Origin: Amoebidium appalachense
Taxonomy: Eukaryota > Ichthyosporea
Length of the DNA stretch: 64,000 bases
Direction of reading: 5' to 3'
Assembly (NCBI GenBank): GCA_963693365.1
Contig: CAVNZM010000002.1
Span: 11,284,001-11,348,000 of the forward strand
Part shown: piece by piece, positions 30,367 through 42,167 of the stretch
Numbering within the stretch: the first letter of the stretch is position 1
Layout: every line of letters begins with the position of its first letter
Position numbers and translations under genes: made by a program
The notes under the pieces: generated by a model
The model's input: only the letters and a program-made list of their open reading frames with translations
The model's database searches: none
Told to the model about the DNA's origin: nothing

Positions 30367-30420
<54 letters not shown>

Positions 30421-30628
30421 GGGGGGGCCCCCAACCACCACCACTACCAGCACCTACCCACTCCTTTTCTTCTTTTCTTTCTCTTCTTCCCCCCCCCCCC
30501 CCCCCCCCCCCTCTCTCCCCCGAAAAATGCAGGCCCAAGGATTTTCGCACGCAATGACGGCCACCAATGGTGGATCACAATCAACACTGTACGAGTCGGA
30601 GGGGGATGTGGAGATGGGTGGATGCTGA
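21654..30628 (+). CDS. cdc25: M-phase inducer phosphatase (Cdc25)
   Basis: Eleven exons join in phase to 403 residues: 21654-21671, 22764-22870, 23694-23814, 24987-25236, 25798-25880, 26622-26706, 27526-27691, 28310-28427, 28793-28863, 29271-29367 and 30533-30628. Cdc25 removes inhibitory phosphates from Thr/Tyr of cyclin-dependent kinases to start mitosis. The rhodanese-like catalytic domain is unmistakable: IFDARFPYEFEGGHIRGAMN, the active-site loop HCEFSQKR (Cys267, Arg273), ELYVLKGGY, then EYCEPQNYVRM and a basic tail WRRSKSWS. The N-terminal part holds SP/TP sites and RRRLSLSE, a plausible checkpoint-kinase/14-3-3 site. The 18-nt first exon (MDGFSL) is the least certain; Met at the second exon is the alternative start. 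An extra in-phase exon is possible at 29607-29630. The acceptors gcaag (27526) and cataag (29271) are atypical. A (CA)n run abuts three acceptors. Confidence 0.93.
28003..28085. repeat. Short tandem repeat, about 33-nt unit
   Basis: The phrase around gtggtatggccaagtggtca recurs two to three times with small changes, inside the intron after the catalytic-loop exon of Cdc25. Confidence 0.7.
29912..30418. repeat. Tandem repeat: three identical 107-bp spacers separated by poly-C
   Basis: Spacers at 29956-30062, 30110-30216 and 30261-30367 are identical base for base. Each is followed by a C run (about 47, 44 and 51 nt), and another C run precedes the first. They lie in the last intron of Cdc25. 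Perfect identity means a very recent duplication, or slippage or an assembly artefact at the C runs. Confidence 0.95.
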
Positions 30629-32687
30629 GCACGTGTGTGTGTACGTGGATGTGGGTGTGTGTTGATAACGACAGCCCGTGTGTGAGTGCGAAGAAGTTGG
30701 TCAGTGACGCGATTTGGCGGGAAATACGTGCCAAGTATATACTCATGCACACACATGTGTGCACGTGCACCCACACACACACACACACACACACACTCAA
30801 GACACACTCGGCAACGATGGTTCAATTGAGTTACTTTTTTTTTTGGAGACCCCTTCTTTTCGTTTCTTCTTCTTTCTTCTTTTTTTTTTTTTTTCTTTTT
30901 TTTTTCCCCCTTTCCCCTAGAGGCATTCCGCCTTTGAACAATTGGTCTTCCCTTCTAAATGGCGCAGTCGCAGAACTACTAGAACACCGTGATCCACACC
31001 CACAGATCTACTTTATAACTTGAGAATGTACCTGCAACGCTTTGCTATGCAAACCGTTGTGTGTGTTGTTGTAATTGAATATGTTTCACCCCCTTTAAAA
31101 CCACACCACCATCTTTGTGTCACCCTACACATGTTGCGGCTGCATAAATTTGGGTGTCCCAGCGAGAGTTTTGTAAGCGAGAAACACGTGTTCACGCGAA
31201 GGCACACACACAACATGCGATCACGCATGCACACACAACAAAAGGCGACAGACACAAGCGCAGAAGTACAATTGAGAGTGTGTTTGTATTGAGATATTTT
31301 GGCCCCTGGCCAGATATTTTTTTTTTTTGGGGGGGGGGGGGGGGAGTTCCCTAAGTTCTCCGTTTTGTAGGCTTAACCCGAGTTTTGCTGGTCATTTTCC
31401 CTTTTGAGGGGGTTTTGAACTGCTTAAGGAGTGCACATAGCCGGGTGCTTGTGCGCGCTAGTATGCAGGTTAACTTATGGATTTGGTAATTTGTAACATG
31501 TGCCATGGGTAGATTGTATTTATGGTTGACGCTAATAAAAGATTCAAACAGACAGAGCCATTCACACGTTCTAATGCTGATGCGTGCCTACTAGCAGCTA
31601 AGACGTGTGGTATATGCAGGTGGTGCCAGCCTTTTTTTTTGGGGGGGGGGGGGGGGGTACACCTTTAAATTTAGTTACACATCGTACAGCACGAAAAATG
31701 TGTGATGGCAGGTGTGCATATGCATGAGACGAATACATGTTGCAAACGGTTGGGTGCACATTCAAATTTCTGGTCGGTGTGGTGCGACGGTGAGACTGTA
31801 CCCCAGATGTATGCATACTGTACCAGGGTGCCTCTCGAACAGCTGCACTAATACAGAGTGACGTGCTTGGAAATATAGACTCAGCCAGTGTCATATATGC
31901 ATCATATGAGGGACATGTATGCCGAAGATTCACAAACCGTTGGCAACAAGTACAGCAAGATGGTCGTGACTTTCAAGCCGGACTGATATGTATATACACA
32001 TGGAGACATATATCATGTATGTGTGTACCTAGGCCTTAATAAGCTTATGTGCACGTGAGCAGCACCAAATTAACGGCCGCGAGTTGAGCAGACTGGAGTT
32101 GCAATTGGGCCATGTGCAATTAAGGCCATGGCCATAATATAATTCCACTGCCCTGTGGCCAAAATATGGGTGGGAAGCTGGTAGTGCTGGTGATGCACTG
32201 GTACTGTAGTACCGTGTTCCTGTGTTGGTAGGGGGGGGGGGCCGGGGGGGGAAGGGGAGGGGGGGGGGGGCATGGCATGGCATGGCATGTGTAAAGGAAG
32301 GTCTCTGCGGGGGCTGGCAAGGCCCTGCATATATTACAGTTCTTACATGTAGGAGGGATAAATGCATTTACATATTAATATACGTGTATCTTCAAGTTGT
32401 CAATACTGTAGAATGCGTGATCAGCCTTATCAACCACTGATATTTTTGATGAGTGTATCGAAATCATATATGCATAAGGACCCAAACTTCAAAAAGGTCT
32501 AGAGTTTTATTATAGGAAGTCTTTTTTATCGGCCGTCTTCAACTAATCAAAATGTATACGTTTCCAACGGTGCGCATCCATGCACACAGTCCAAGCCAAC
32601 GTGATACCAACAACACGAATGCACCATAGACGTCGCATGGGGCTATCTTTATTCTTTTATTTTTTTTATTTTTTTTTGTTTGTTTGT

Positions 32688-32723
<36 letters not shown>

Positions 32724-33007
32724 CCTGAAAGCCTTGACAATTAGCCATAGTACATATCTACGGGGCCAAAGCCCGGGAAAATGAAGAAAACAGGAAAAAG
32801 TCGAAAAAGTCTGTATCGCACAACTTCAACCATCTTAGTGTACCTGGATGTGGTCAGGCCTGCCCAACCTGGACTTACAGTAACACCTATAGAACAAATC
32901 ATGCACAGTAGAAAGAAACTCACACGATTCTATACACATCGCACGGACATCAAAACAGGAGCTCTTCACATATCTTTTACAAACAGGCGAATGCATTCTA
33001 TGTTTTT
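30629..33007. other. Intergenic, with one exon-like segment
   Basis: After the Cdc25 stop there is a GT/CA patch and a T-rich tract, then a plus-strand segment at about 30921-31023. That segment has a good acceptor (cccctag) and a protein-like frame (IPPLNNWSSLLNGAVAELLE) ending at a stop. It fits no neighbouring gene in phase. The remainder (31.0-33.0 kb) shows only T-then-G homopolymer pairs and short open frames with no recognised motif. Confidence 0.35.
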
Positions 33008-33413
33008 TATGTTGCGCACGCGGCCCTATACATCCAATCACCAAATCGGACAGACCCTGTCGGGTTATGCATCAGCCACCCCTCCCCATTCGTCTCTGCA
33101 CCAAGGGTGGGGTCCACGATGAAAGTTGAGGCATCCCGGCCCCTTTTCCCGCTGTATGTCACAACTTCATCATCGCACATGACAGTCCCCCCCGAAAATG
33201 TATCTGGATTCGGGTCATTTGCGTAGAAAACCCCCCCCCAAGTCCTTCACCGTGTAAGAAAACGAAAGTGTGCATTCCGTGTTTGCTTTGATGTAAGCCG
33301 AGCACTGAGTTGCTGTTGAAATGCGAGAAAGTGGGCATCGCCCTATGAGACCGCTGATTGTCATCATGGATTCGCCGTCAAATTCCAGTATTGGGGGGCT
33401 CAATAGCGATCAT
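33008..33413 (-). pseudogene. Frame-broken reading frame, unknown family
   Basis: Minus-strand DNA reads as about 134 codons of normal protein composition if two one-base shifts are allowed. Both fall in homopolymers: a 6-nt run at 33393-33398 and a 9-nt run at 33231-33239. Visible pieces are ILEFDGESMMTISGL, FYANDPNPDT, DDEVVTYSGKRGRDA and GWLMHNPTG, ending at a stop at 33008. The spacing of YSG, the D-rich stretch and HNP is faintly like a SET domain, but I do not assign it. It is either a pseudogene or a real gene with homopolymer length errors. Confidence 0.4.
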
Positions 33414-33624
33414 GGGTGGTTGCAGTTATATGCAAAGACACCGAAATTGGGTGACGCCAGCTGCAGGTGTACGCGTGTGAGTGGGAGTGACTTGGTGAGT
33501 GAGTGAGTGTGTGTATGAAGAGAGTGTGTGTGTGTGTGTGTGTTGTGTGTGCTCACACGCGTGAGGAGGGGCCGGGTGCTGAATGTTTATGTGTGCATGT
33601 GTGCGGATCAGGAGGAAAGGGGAT

Positions 33625-33695
<71 letters not shown>

Positions 33696-33705
33696 TGAGT
33701 GAGCG

Positions 33706-33736
<31 letters not shown>

Positions 33737-34436
33737 TATATGTGTGTGTGCTATCACACGTAGGCAGGGGGGTAGAAGATTGATGTGTGCGTGTGTGCAG
33801 ATCAGGAGCGAAGGGGAACGGTGTGATGCGTTGGTTTGTGTATCTTTGAGTGTGTTCCTGTGTAGTGGCAGATTGTGGCACAGACGGAGACCGGCTCGGG
33901 GAGAAGAAAATGGTGGGTGCGTGAGTGGGTGAAGAAAGGGGGGGTGGGTGGGTGCACGTGGGTGGGGGGGGGGGTGGTTGGGGGGGGGGGGTTAGGGAGA
34001 GTGTATATCTCTGGGCGTGTCCATGTGTGTGTGTCTAAATGTGTGTTGTCCGTGTATGGTCAGAGTGGGTGGGGAAATGAGGGGGAGGAGGCGAGGTGTT
34101 ATATTATAGCAACACAAAACACTTGGTGATAAAACTACAAGCAACAAAGCAGTCACACTCGACCAACACCAAGCCTATCGAGTCAATGTTGACATTAGGA
34201 GCGGCACAATAAGACAAGTTAAATGAGAAAGAACCCGGGGAAGGGGCAGACGGGATCAAAGGGGGGGGGGGGGGGGGGTTGAGGGGGGGGGGAAGAAGGG
34301 GGGGGGGGGGGGGGGGGGGGATGCCTGCACAAAGAATTGTTTTGATCCAATAATCTTTCGTGTCAATGCTAGTTGGCTAGCTTTTCCGTCCTCGCTAGGT
34401 GTGTGTGTTTGTGTGTGCGGCAGCGGCGGCCGGAGG

Positions 34437-34477
<41 letters not shown>

Positions 34478-35010
34478 TTGCAAGGATAGTAAGGGTGTTT
34501 GACTGTGGTGCTGGAACTAAGCAACGGAGAGGCAAAGAAAGAGGCCTAGGGTTGGGAACAAGATGAGGTGCCAAGGTGTGTGGGTGGGTGGGTGGGTGGG
34601 TAGGTGGGTGGGTGGGCGGGTGCCAAAAGTTAAGTTTTTGGGTTCTTAAATCATAAGTTAAGATAGTGGACCAACGTTACACACACACACTTCGAAACGT
34701 TTGTTTTTGGGTTTCTAAATCATTAATACAGTGGACTGTGTCTGTGATGTCGGTTGCAGTGTTAGTTAACTACTCTGGCTGTTAAATTTATGGAGTGAAC
34801 GTGAACAGGCTCGTGCTTGTGACCCACGGCCCAATAGAAAAGGTTTTTGATGTTGTCATCAGGCGTGCATGCAGAGAGCTCAAGCATCAAACCTTTGGCT
34901 TAAGCAGTGCCCTTTATTCCATTACACTAGTACAAGCCTTAGTGACTCCCGTCATTCTCCCCCCCCCCCCCCCCCCCCCCCCTCTTCCTTAGTATACCAC
35001 ACTCAATTGC

Positions 35011-35068
<58 letters not shown>

Positions 35069-35147
35069 TACACACACACACACGTGTACACACACACACA
35101 CACACACACGTGTACACACACACACACGTGTACACACACACACACGT

Positions 35148-35218
<71 letters not shown>

Positions 35219-35732
35219 ACACGTGTATTCGCCTTAGATATTCGGGTGATAAGCTTAGTCAGTAAGTTGTCTGGACTGGATACTTGGGCCTGATAATCAG
35301 GGCACAAATAGGATACTTTTGATATATCTTTTGATATTCAGGGAGGTTTTCGGGATATGTTGAGATGATACTCAGGGGATTCGCCAAAAAAAAAAAAAAA
35401 AAACGGGATAATCTGGGGCCTTTGCGATATTTTCGTGATATATCCAGGTTGATACTCAGGGCGAAAAACAGGATATTTTCATAAGGGCCTAGTGACATTT
35501 GCTCACACATGGTGTCGACTGTGAGCCTCGTGAGGCACCAAATAGATTTCGGAAAACGCAAAAAAAAAAATCACCGCTTTAGTCCAATAGGAAATATAAC
35601 TATATAAAAAGACCAAAGGAGCGTATAAACAAGTCAAAACACATAAAAATCACGTGCTTGGGACCAAAAGTGACTACGAAACACGCCTTTATCTATTAAG
35701 CACTCTCCAGGCAGCGTTTACAATACCCGGCT
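33414..35732. other. Intergenic, microsatellite-rich
   Basis: The region holds GT arrays at 33523-33552 and 33625-33735, G runs at 34261-34320 and 34440-34477, a GGGT array at 34578-34620, and the CA array described separately. Short open frames (for example 34795-34960) have no splice context or motif. Confidence 0.5.
35013..35218. repeat. (CA)n array with five interspersed cacgtgta units
   Basis: A 200-bp CA microsatellite is interrupted five times by the 8-mer cacgtgta at regular short spacing, and a further cacgtgta follows just after the array. Each interruption creates a CACGTG E-box palindrome. Confidence 0.9.
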
Positions 35733-35992
35733 ATTACTGTCACTAGATGACTTCCACTACACAACTTGTTGTACGTTTCTTACTGGCCTTTCCACACCTA
35801 TTTCTAGACGCCTTTTCGATTCTTTATATGCACTCACACCACCATCACAACGCATACACGAATTAGCCCTTAAATTTCACGAGTACATCACCCGCCTATC
35901 CGCCATTGCCCCGACGCATACACTCTTCCGGCTACACGCATCCCCGCTGGACTCGCCCCTACACGCATCCCCGCTGGACTCGCCCCTGCATA
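35733..35992 (+). mobile_element. Short relic of the non-LTR reverse transcriptase
   Basis: The frame LDDFHYTTCCTFLTG, then RRLFDSLYALTPPSQRIHEL, is near-identical to codons about 340-400 of the element at 49880. It ends at a stop shortly after a 27-bp direct duplication (about 35932-35985). The rest of the element is absent. Confidence 0.8.
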
Positions 35993-36773
35993 ATAATTAA
36001 AGTTTTTTGCATAATAATTATGCTAAAAGCGAGTTTATTAAGCTCGTGTGGTTGGGCCCTCAGCAGTAAGTATCAAAGTGTATTTGCACTTCCGTATTTA
36101 CTATATGTATTGAGAGTACTCCAAAGTCCGAGTTAGTCAGCCCCGGCACGTGTTTATACACCTATGCTGATTGAACGTTTTATGTGTAGTCACGCGTGAA
36201 CTTGTGCATTGCAGCTGTGGAATCCGAGAATTTGAGTTCCGCTGAACATTCTTACCACGCCAAAAGACCAACCACCAATCAAAATACGAGCAAGCACCTT
36301 TATTAACTTTGAATTAAATGTAATAACCTTTTTGATCCATTGGAATGTCGTTTTATTGCGGAACAGGGTTGCTTATTACATTTTTTGTATAGGTAGCTAT
36401 GAGGACTCCACTTCAAACAACACAGTCTGACAGTGACAGTGTTTTCAATTTATAGCACCATCATCTTCGGGTTTCCCAGGTTTTCCCGGGATTCCCTAAA
36501 GAATACCGAATGCAATGGTCCTGGAATGGCCTTAGTAGAGATGGTTGATGTAAACAAGACCTGCTCCCCTTATCACTGAATACAGAGCCCCAGGCGAAAC
36601 AAACAAACAAACAAACAAACAAAACAAAATTATAATCTTTCAAAATTCATGGAACTTACACTAATGTGAGTTGTGATAGGCCAAGGCATTCGTGTACGAG
36701 TGTACTAAAAATATATTGTACTCCCGTGTTGTCATTACACACGCCGTATTCATGTGTAAAGGTGTGCAGTGTA

Positions 36774-36844
<71 letters not shown>

Positions 36845-36851
36845 TCTCCCC

Positions 36852-36882
<31 letters not shown>

Positions 36883-37017
36883 AAAAAAAAGCAAAAGAAA
36901 AAGAAACGACAGAGGAAGAAAAAAAAACCTATTGCGTCCTGTGCATTTTATCGCCTCCCCCACACTCACCACGCTACCAGCTCACCCAATGCGGGTAGCC
37001 GGGGGTGGGGGAGGCAG
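35993..37017. other. Intergenic before PHF5A 3' end, GT array
   Basis: AT-rich DNA with an (AAAC)n stretch at 36599-36626, a (GT)n array at 36779-36843, and a C-then-A homopolymer pair at 36847-36890. No gene is recognised. The PHF5A 3' UTR must lie at its right end. Confidence 0.5.
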
Positions 37018-37173
37018 CTATCTAGGTTTGAACCCGTATTTCTTTCGTTCGTAGAATAAGTCCGTCTTTGAGCTTCCTAGGTTGACAATCTTAGGACAAC
37101 CGTCTCTCTGTGTGTGAAAGGAGAATGTTAGATGCCAATATTAGTAAAATGTACCTGTTTACAAGCCCATCTG

Positions 37174-37238
<65 letters not shown>

Positions 37239-37675
37239 GTGTGGGTATGTGCCTGTGGTGTGGTGGTGGTGGTGGTTGGTTGGTTGGTTGGTTGGTTGGT
37301 TGGTTGGTTGGTTGGTTGGTTGGTTGGTTGGTTGGTTGGTTGGTTGGTTGGTTGGGGGGGGGGGGGGGGGGTGGGGGGATAATCGTCTGTGTGTGTGTGT
37401 GTGCGTGTCTGTTAATCAATTCCTGCGTGTTTCTTGGTCGTGTTGGCGCCCACAAATATTCATGTGTATACAATACTTGCCCATAAAAGGCAAATACACA
37501 AAAAGAAGTTGTGGTGGTGCCAGCAAGGCTAAGAGAGGGACGAAAGAGCAGGGGATGGGCGGACGGAAGACGTTAGACGAGGCCCCCGGGGGGGGGGGGG
37601 GGGGGGGGGGGGAGGGGGGGGGGGGGGGGGGGGGGCAGAGCAGATGCTGGGGGGTCCTCAACTGTGTGTGTGTTG

Positions 37676-37742
<67 letters not shown>

Positions 37743-38401
37743 GGGGGGGGGAGGGGGTGAGGGGTGAGGGGGGAGGGAGAGTGAGAGAGGAGGAGAGGGA
37801 GAAGACAGGAAGCTAGGGGAGGGAGAGAGAGAGAGAGGTAGAGAGAGGGGGGGGGGGGGAGAGAGGGGGGGGGGGGAGGGAGAGAGAGAGAGAGAGGGAG
37901 GGAGGGAGGGAGGTAGAGAGAGAGAGAGAGAGTGTGTGTGTGTGCGTGACTCGGGCGGGGGGGGGGGGGGGGGGGGGGAGGGGGAGATGTAGAGAGAAAT
38001 AGAGAGAGAGAGAAAGAGAGAGAGAGAGTGTGTGTGTGAGTGGGAAAGTGAGGGAAGATTGGGGCCACTAAGGTGAGGGGTAGAAAGGGAGGAGACGGGG
38101 GATGTTTGCATTGTGGGACCCGGGAGGGGAAGGGGGGGGGGGGGGGGGGGGGGGTGTACGTCTTTCTCTTGGATGGTGCACTCCTTGCAGTAGAAGGCAT
38201 CGGACACGCCGGGCCCACCGCAGATCACACAGCGGCCCTGGTATGAGCCGTAGTTGCACTCGTCACAGATGCGCACCAGCGTGCAGGGCTTGACGTACGA
38301 GTCGCAGATCACACACTTGCCGTCACCTGTGTACAGGAGGGGAAAAAAAAAATAAGCTGGTGAAACTGTGTGGGCCGGCGAGGGGGGAAGGGTGGGTGGG
38401 T

Positions 38402-38445
<44 letters not shown>

Positions 38446-38593
38446 GTTCTAGCATACAGATCACAAAAACCAAAAAAAGCAAATGCACATGCATGTCTCT
38501 CTCTCTCTCTCTCTCTCTACCCTCCCTCCAACCCCTTTGTGCTCCTCCCCCCCCCCCCCCCCCCCGCCGCAGCCTTCCCTCATTTCCTCCCCC

Positions 38594-38634
<41 letters not shown>

Positions 38635-38842
38635 TTCTTCTCTCTTTCTATACCTTTGGCCCATCTATCCCTCCAACGCTCCCTCCATCCGTCTCCGTCT
38701 CTACCACCCCTTTCCCACCCCTCACTCGTTGCTTCTTGATCCCTCGATCCCTCCCTCCCCTCCAGCTACCATTTACGTTCAAAGCAAGCCCAGAAGCCAA
38801 ACAGGGACAGGTCAAGGGTATCAATAGTAGAACAACGGTGAA

Positions 38843-38879
<37 letters not shown>

Positions 38880-38996
38880 CGTGTGTGTGTGCGTGCGAGT
38901 GTGTGTGTGTGTGCGTGTGCGTGCGTGCGTGCGTGCGTGTGTGTGTGTGTGTGTGCATTCGGGAGGGATGGGGAGGAGAGTAGTGGTGGGGGGAAA

Positions 38997-39033
<37 letters not shown>

Positions 39034-40147
39034 GAAGGGAGGGGGAAGGTGGAGGAAGGGGGGAAGTTTGAAGGCAGGACAAGGGGTATGGAAAGGAAGT
39101 GGGCAGGAGCGCGCCTCTAAGTGTATACGTGAAGGAGGGCCGAAAAGGGTAGGGCAGGGCATGAACGAGAGAGAGAGAGTGTGTGTGTGTGTTGGGGGAG
39201 GCGCAGGGTAGGGAGGTTGCCAAAGGGGGGGGGGGAGTGTCACTTACATTTTTCACAAAGACGACCGATAGCTGTGTTATTTTTTTTATTTTATTGTTTT
39301 TTTGGAGGGGGGGGGGGGGGGGAGGGGGGGGGGGGGGGGGGGGGGGGGGGAGGCGGGGGGGAGGGGGGAGGTAAATATGGTTAGTTCGGTTCAGGCCCCC
39401 AACCCATGGCAGTGGACCTGAGGGTATGTTATTGACACTGGCTACATGGTTAAACGTTTCCTACACCATATCCCTCCTTGTCCCCCCCCCCCCCTCCCCC
39501 CCCCCGCCCTCCCCCTCCCCCTCCCCCCAAACAACCAAACAAACAAACAAACAAACAAACAAACAAACAAACAAAACTGTCCATGGCACACAAATGCATA
39601 AAAACAAACACACACCCTCTTCAGCCTCCCATTCCCATCCACCTTCTACAAAGTATTCAACCCCCATGCCAGAGTATATTTAGCACACACTCAAAAGCAA
39701 CGGCCTAAAAATTCAGACTTGCTTAGTGGTCCACCCTCCTGAGGATCGGCATAAGCCCAGTACATGAGAGGGGAACTAAAAAGAAAGGCCGAAAACAAAA
39801 AAAATAAGAACAATGTAGGGGATGAACTGCATGGGAGGGCGGGTATACTCATGAGGATGCAACATGATCAGGTGGAAGGGAGAGGGGGGGGGGGGGGGGG
39901 GGTAAGAAAGGCATATACAGGTGACAAACTCATGCTGAACGGACATAGGAAGTGGGATGAAGAAGGGAGTGGCACAAGGCACTTCAGAGCGAAGTGGCGC
40001 AAGAGTTGGGGAGGCAAGGAGAGGGAGGGCAGGGATGGGGAGGGGGGAGGGGGGGGGGATGGAGAGGGAGGGAGGGAGAGAATGGGAGGGAGACAGAGAG
40101 GGGGAGGTGGGGGGGTTGGAGGGGAAAAAGGAATAGACACCCACACA

Positions 40148-40205
<58 letters not shown>

Positions 40206-41408
40206 GAGAGCGAGCGAGAGAGAGAGAGTGTGTGTGTGTGTGTGTGTGTGGAGAGAGGAGAGTGAGAAGAGAGAGAGGGGGGAGGGCTGAGAGAGAGAGG
40301 GGGGCGGAGGGGGGGGGGGGGGAAGGAGGGAGGGAGAGGGAGAGAGGGAGGGAGGGAGATAGGGAGGGAGGGAAGGAGGGAGGGAGAGAAGGCGGGAGGA
40401 AGGGAGGGAGGGAGGGAGGGGGAGGGAGGGAGGGAGGGAGGGAGGGAAGGAGGGAGAGAGAGAGATATTGAGACTTTGATATTCCGTGAAAGCACAGAGC
40501 AACGTGATTCAACTAAAGGTAGGCAAAAGGAGAGATGGTATCGGGGAAGGAACGGACTTCTGAAAAGGGATTAAAATCGAAGGGGAGGCAGAGTACAGAA
40601 ACACCTGGAGGGGGGAGGGGGGGGAAGGGGGAGGACACGTTGGCAGATACGGAGAGGGTGGGAGGGTAGGAGGGAAAAGGGGGGCGGGGGAAGGGGGGAG
40701 CGACGGTGGAATGAAGAGAACCCAAATGAAGTAGTGGGGGCCGGGGGGAGGGTGGGGGGGGGGGAGGGGGGGGGTAGGGGAGGGGAGGGGAACGGATATT
40801 GGGCGAAAAAGGGAAGGTGAAGCGGGACTGGGAAAAGAAGAGAAGCACATGTTTTTCTTTGAGACAGGGGGAAAGGGGAAAAGACACAGGAGAGAGAAAA
40901 AAAATAATTCACAAGTGTAGAAAAAGGGAAATATGAAGACCGAATGACGTTGAAAATAGTGAGGACAAGCAAACACGGAGATCGTGCGAAGGAAGCAAAG
41001 ATCACAGGGCAACAGACCCAAAGTGCTACCTCCTACCTCCAAACGTGTGGTGTCTCACGGGAGCATGCCCTAGAGCAACAGGCAAGTGAACACACGTGCT
41101 CTATTGGAAAGACCGGAACCAGAAAAAAGGGGGTCACAACCAAAGCAATAAATTGCAGAAGGAAGGGAAGGCAGGGGGGTGAGGGGAGCTGGGAACAGGA
41201 AACGGGGAGGCCCTACAAAAGGGTAGGGGTAAGGTGAGGTGCCGGAAGGGGGGCAGGAGGGGGGGGGGGGGAGGGGGGGGGGGAGAAGGGCGGGAGTGTG
41301 GGAGGGAGGGGGGGTGGGTGGTTGGGTGGGTGGAACGGTAAAAGTAGGACGCCTACCCACTCCAGGCTGCTTGCGGCACATAATCAAATCGGGATGATGC
41401 TTCGCCAT
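37018..41408 (-). CDS. PHF5A: PHD finger-like protein 5A (SF3b subunit, Rds3)
   Basis: Four exons, 41408-41357, 39271-39248, 38326-38160 and 37107-37018, join in phase to 110 residues, the usual length of the family. It begins [17 protein letters not shown] and ends [11 protein letters not shown]. The product is a small subunit of the SF3b complex of the U2 snRNP and sits where the branch-point adenosine is recognised. The CxxC zinc knuckles are all present: [33 protein letters not shown] and [12 protein letters not shown]. Exon 2 is a 24-nt microexon encoding AIGRLCEK plus split codons. Without it the frame breaks, so it must be spliced. The start matches the family start. It is divergent to ITPA, with 484 nt between the start codons. 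Confidence 0.97.
37265..37354. repeat. (GGTT)n tetranucleotide array
   Basis: About 22 tandem GGTT units run into a G run, in the last intron of PHF5A (AACC on the sense strand). A GT array at 37179-37243 lies between it and the final exon. Confidence 0.93.
40020..40470. repeat. 450-bp polypurine tract (GGGA, GA, GGAA)
   Basis: The plus strand is almost only G and A, with tandem GGGA and GA blocks and a short CA/GA/GT insert at 40141-40250. It lies in the first intron of PHF5A, where the sense strand is a very long polypyrimidine tract. Such mirror-like tracts can form triplex DNA. Confidence 0.9.
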
Positions 41409-41892
41409 GGTGCTGTGTTGCCCTCTTGGGCTCGGACACCAGCAACAAAGAAAAAAAGAAAGGCCTAAATAGGCTACAATGTATAGATTAAAGCCGTCTT
41501 AGTGGGTGTTGAACCCCAAAAAACGCTAACCCTGTGTATCTGGTGCTTCAGTTATAAATCTATAACTCACCAACATTGAATAAGTGGCGTGCTGTAAACA
41601 AACGGTTTGGCTTTTGGAGAAAATGCACTGCACCCCGTCAGCCTGTGCAGCTCGGAGTTTTTCATGTGCACAGCTGCACCATGACGTCACGAACGGGGGC
41701 TAGTCCGTTATTATGTCGTCATTTTAATGAATTAAGTAGGTGCTCTCTCAGTCATCTGAGCAAAAACCTCCAATTGGATAATCACTTTGTAGACTATTGG
41801 GTGATCCCGCAGTTGATGAAGCGCGGGCATAGACATACAGATCACAGTTGTGTTTTTGCTAAGTTCGAGTCACTGCGTATACCAACATCAAA
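41409..41892. promoter_or_regulatory. Bidirectional promoter region PHF5A / ITPA with CRE
   Basis: 484 nt separate the two divergent start codons. TGACGTCA, a perfect 8-bp cAMP-response-element palindrome bound by CREB/ATF bZIP factors in animals and their relatives, is at 41682-41689. The region is free of homopolymers and microsatellites, unlike its surroundings. I see no TATA box at a convincing distance. Use as a shared promoter is inference. Confidence 0.6.
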
Positions 41893-42125
41893 ATGGCGGC
41901 GGCTAGTGGGCGCCGCATAGTGTTTGTGACGGGCAACGCCAAGAAGCTCGAGGAGGTGGTGGCCATAGTGGGCGACAGCGTGCCTCTCATCAGCAGAAAG
42001 CTGGACCGTGAGACTCCCCTCCCCTCCCCCCCCCCCCCCCCCCTTCTCCCCCTTCCCCCGTCGTTGCCCCCCCTTCTAACACTTACCTCCCGATCCCTCT
42101 TTCTCCTTCTCGGCAATTCTCCCCC

Positions 42126-42167
<42 letters not shown>

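Noticed and set aside
29912-30418. Regular spacer-repeat array resembling CRISPR
   Set aside because: The units are 107-bp identical copies separated by poly-C in a eukaryotic intron. Repeats and spacers have the wrong sizes and there is no cas gene.
34795-34992. Plus-strand frame beginning near 34795
   Set aside because: Short, without acceptor or donor context, ends in poly-C, and matches nothing I recognise.
37265-37354. (GGTT)n as a telomere or internal telomeric repeat
   Set aside because: The unit is not a known telomeric motif and the array is short and interstitial within a PHF5A intron.
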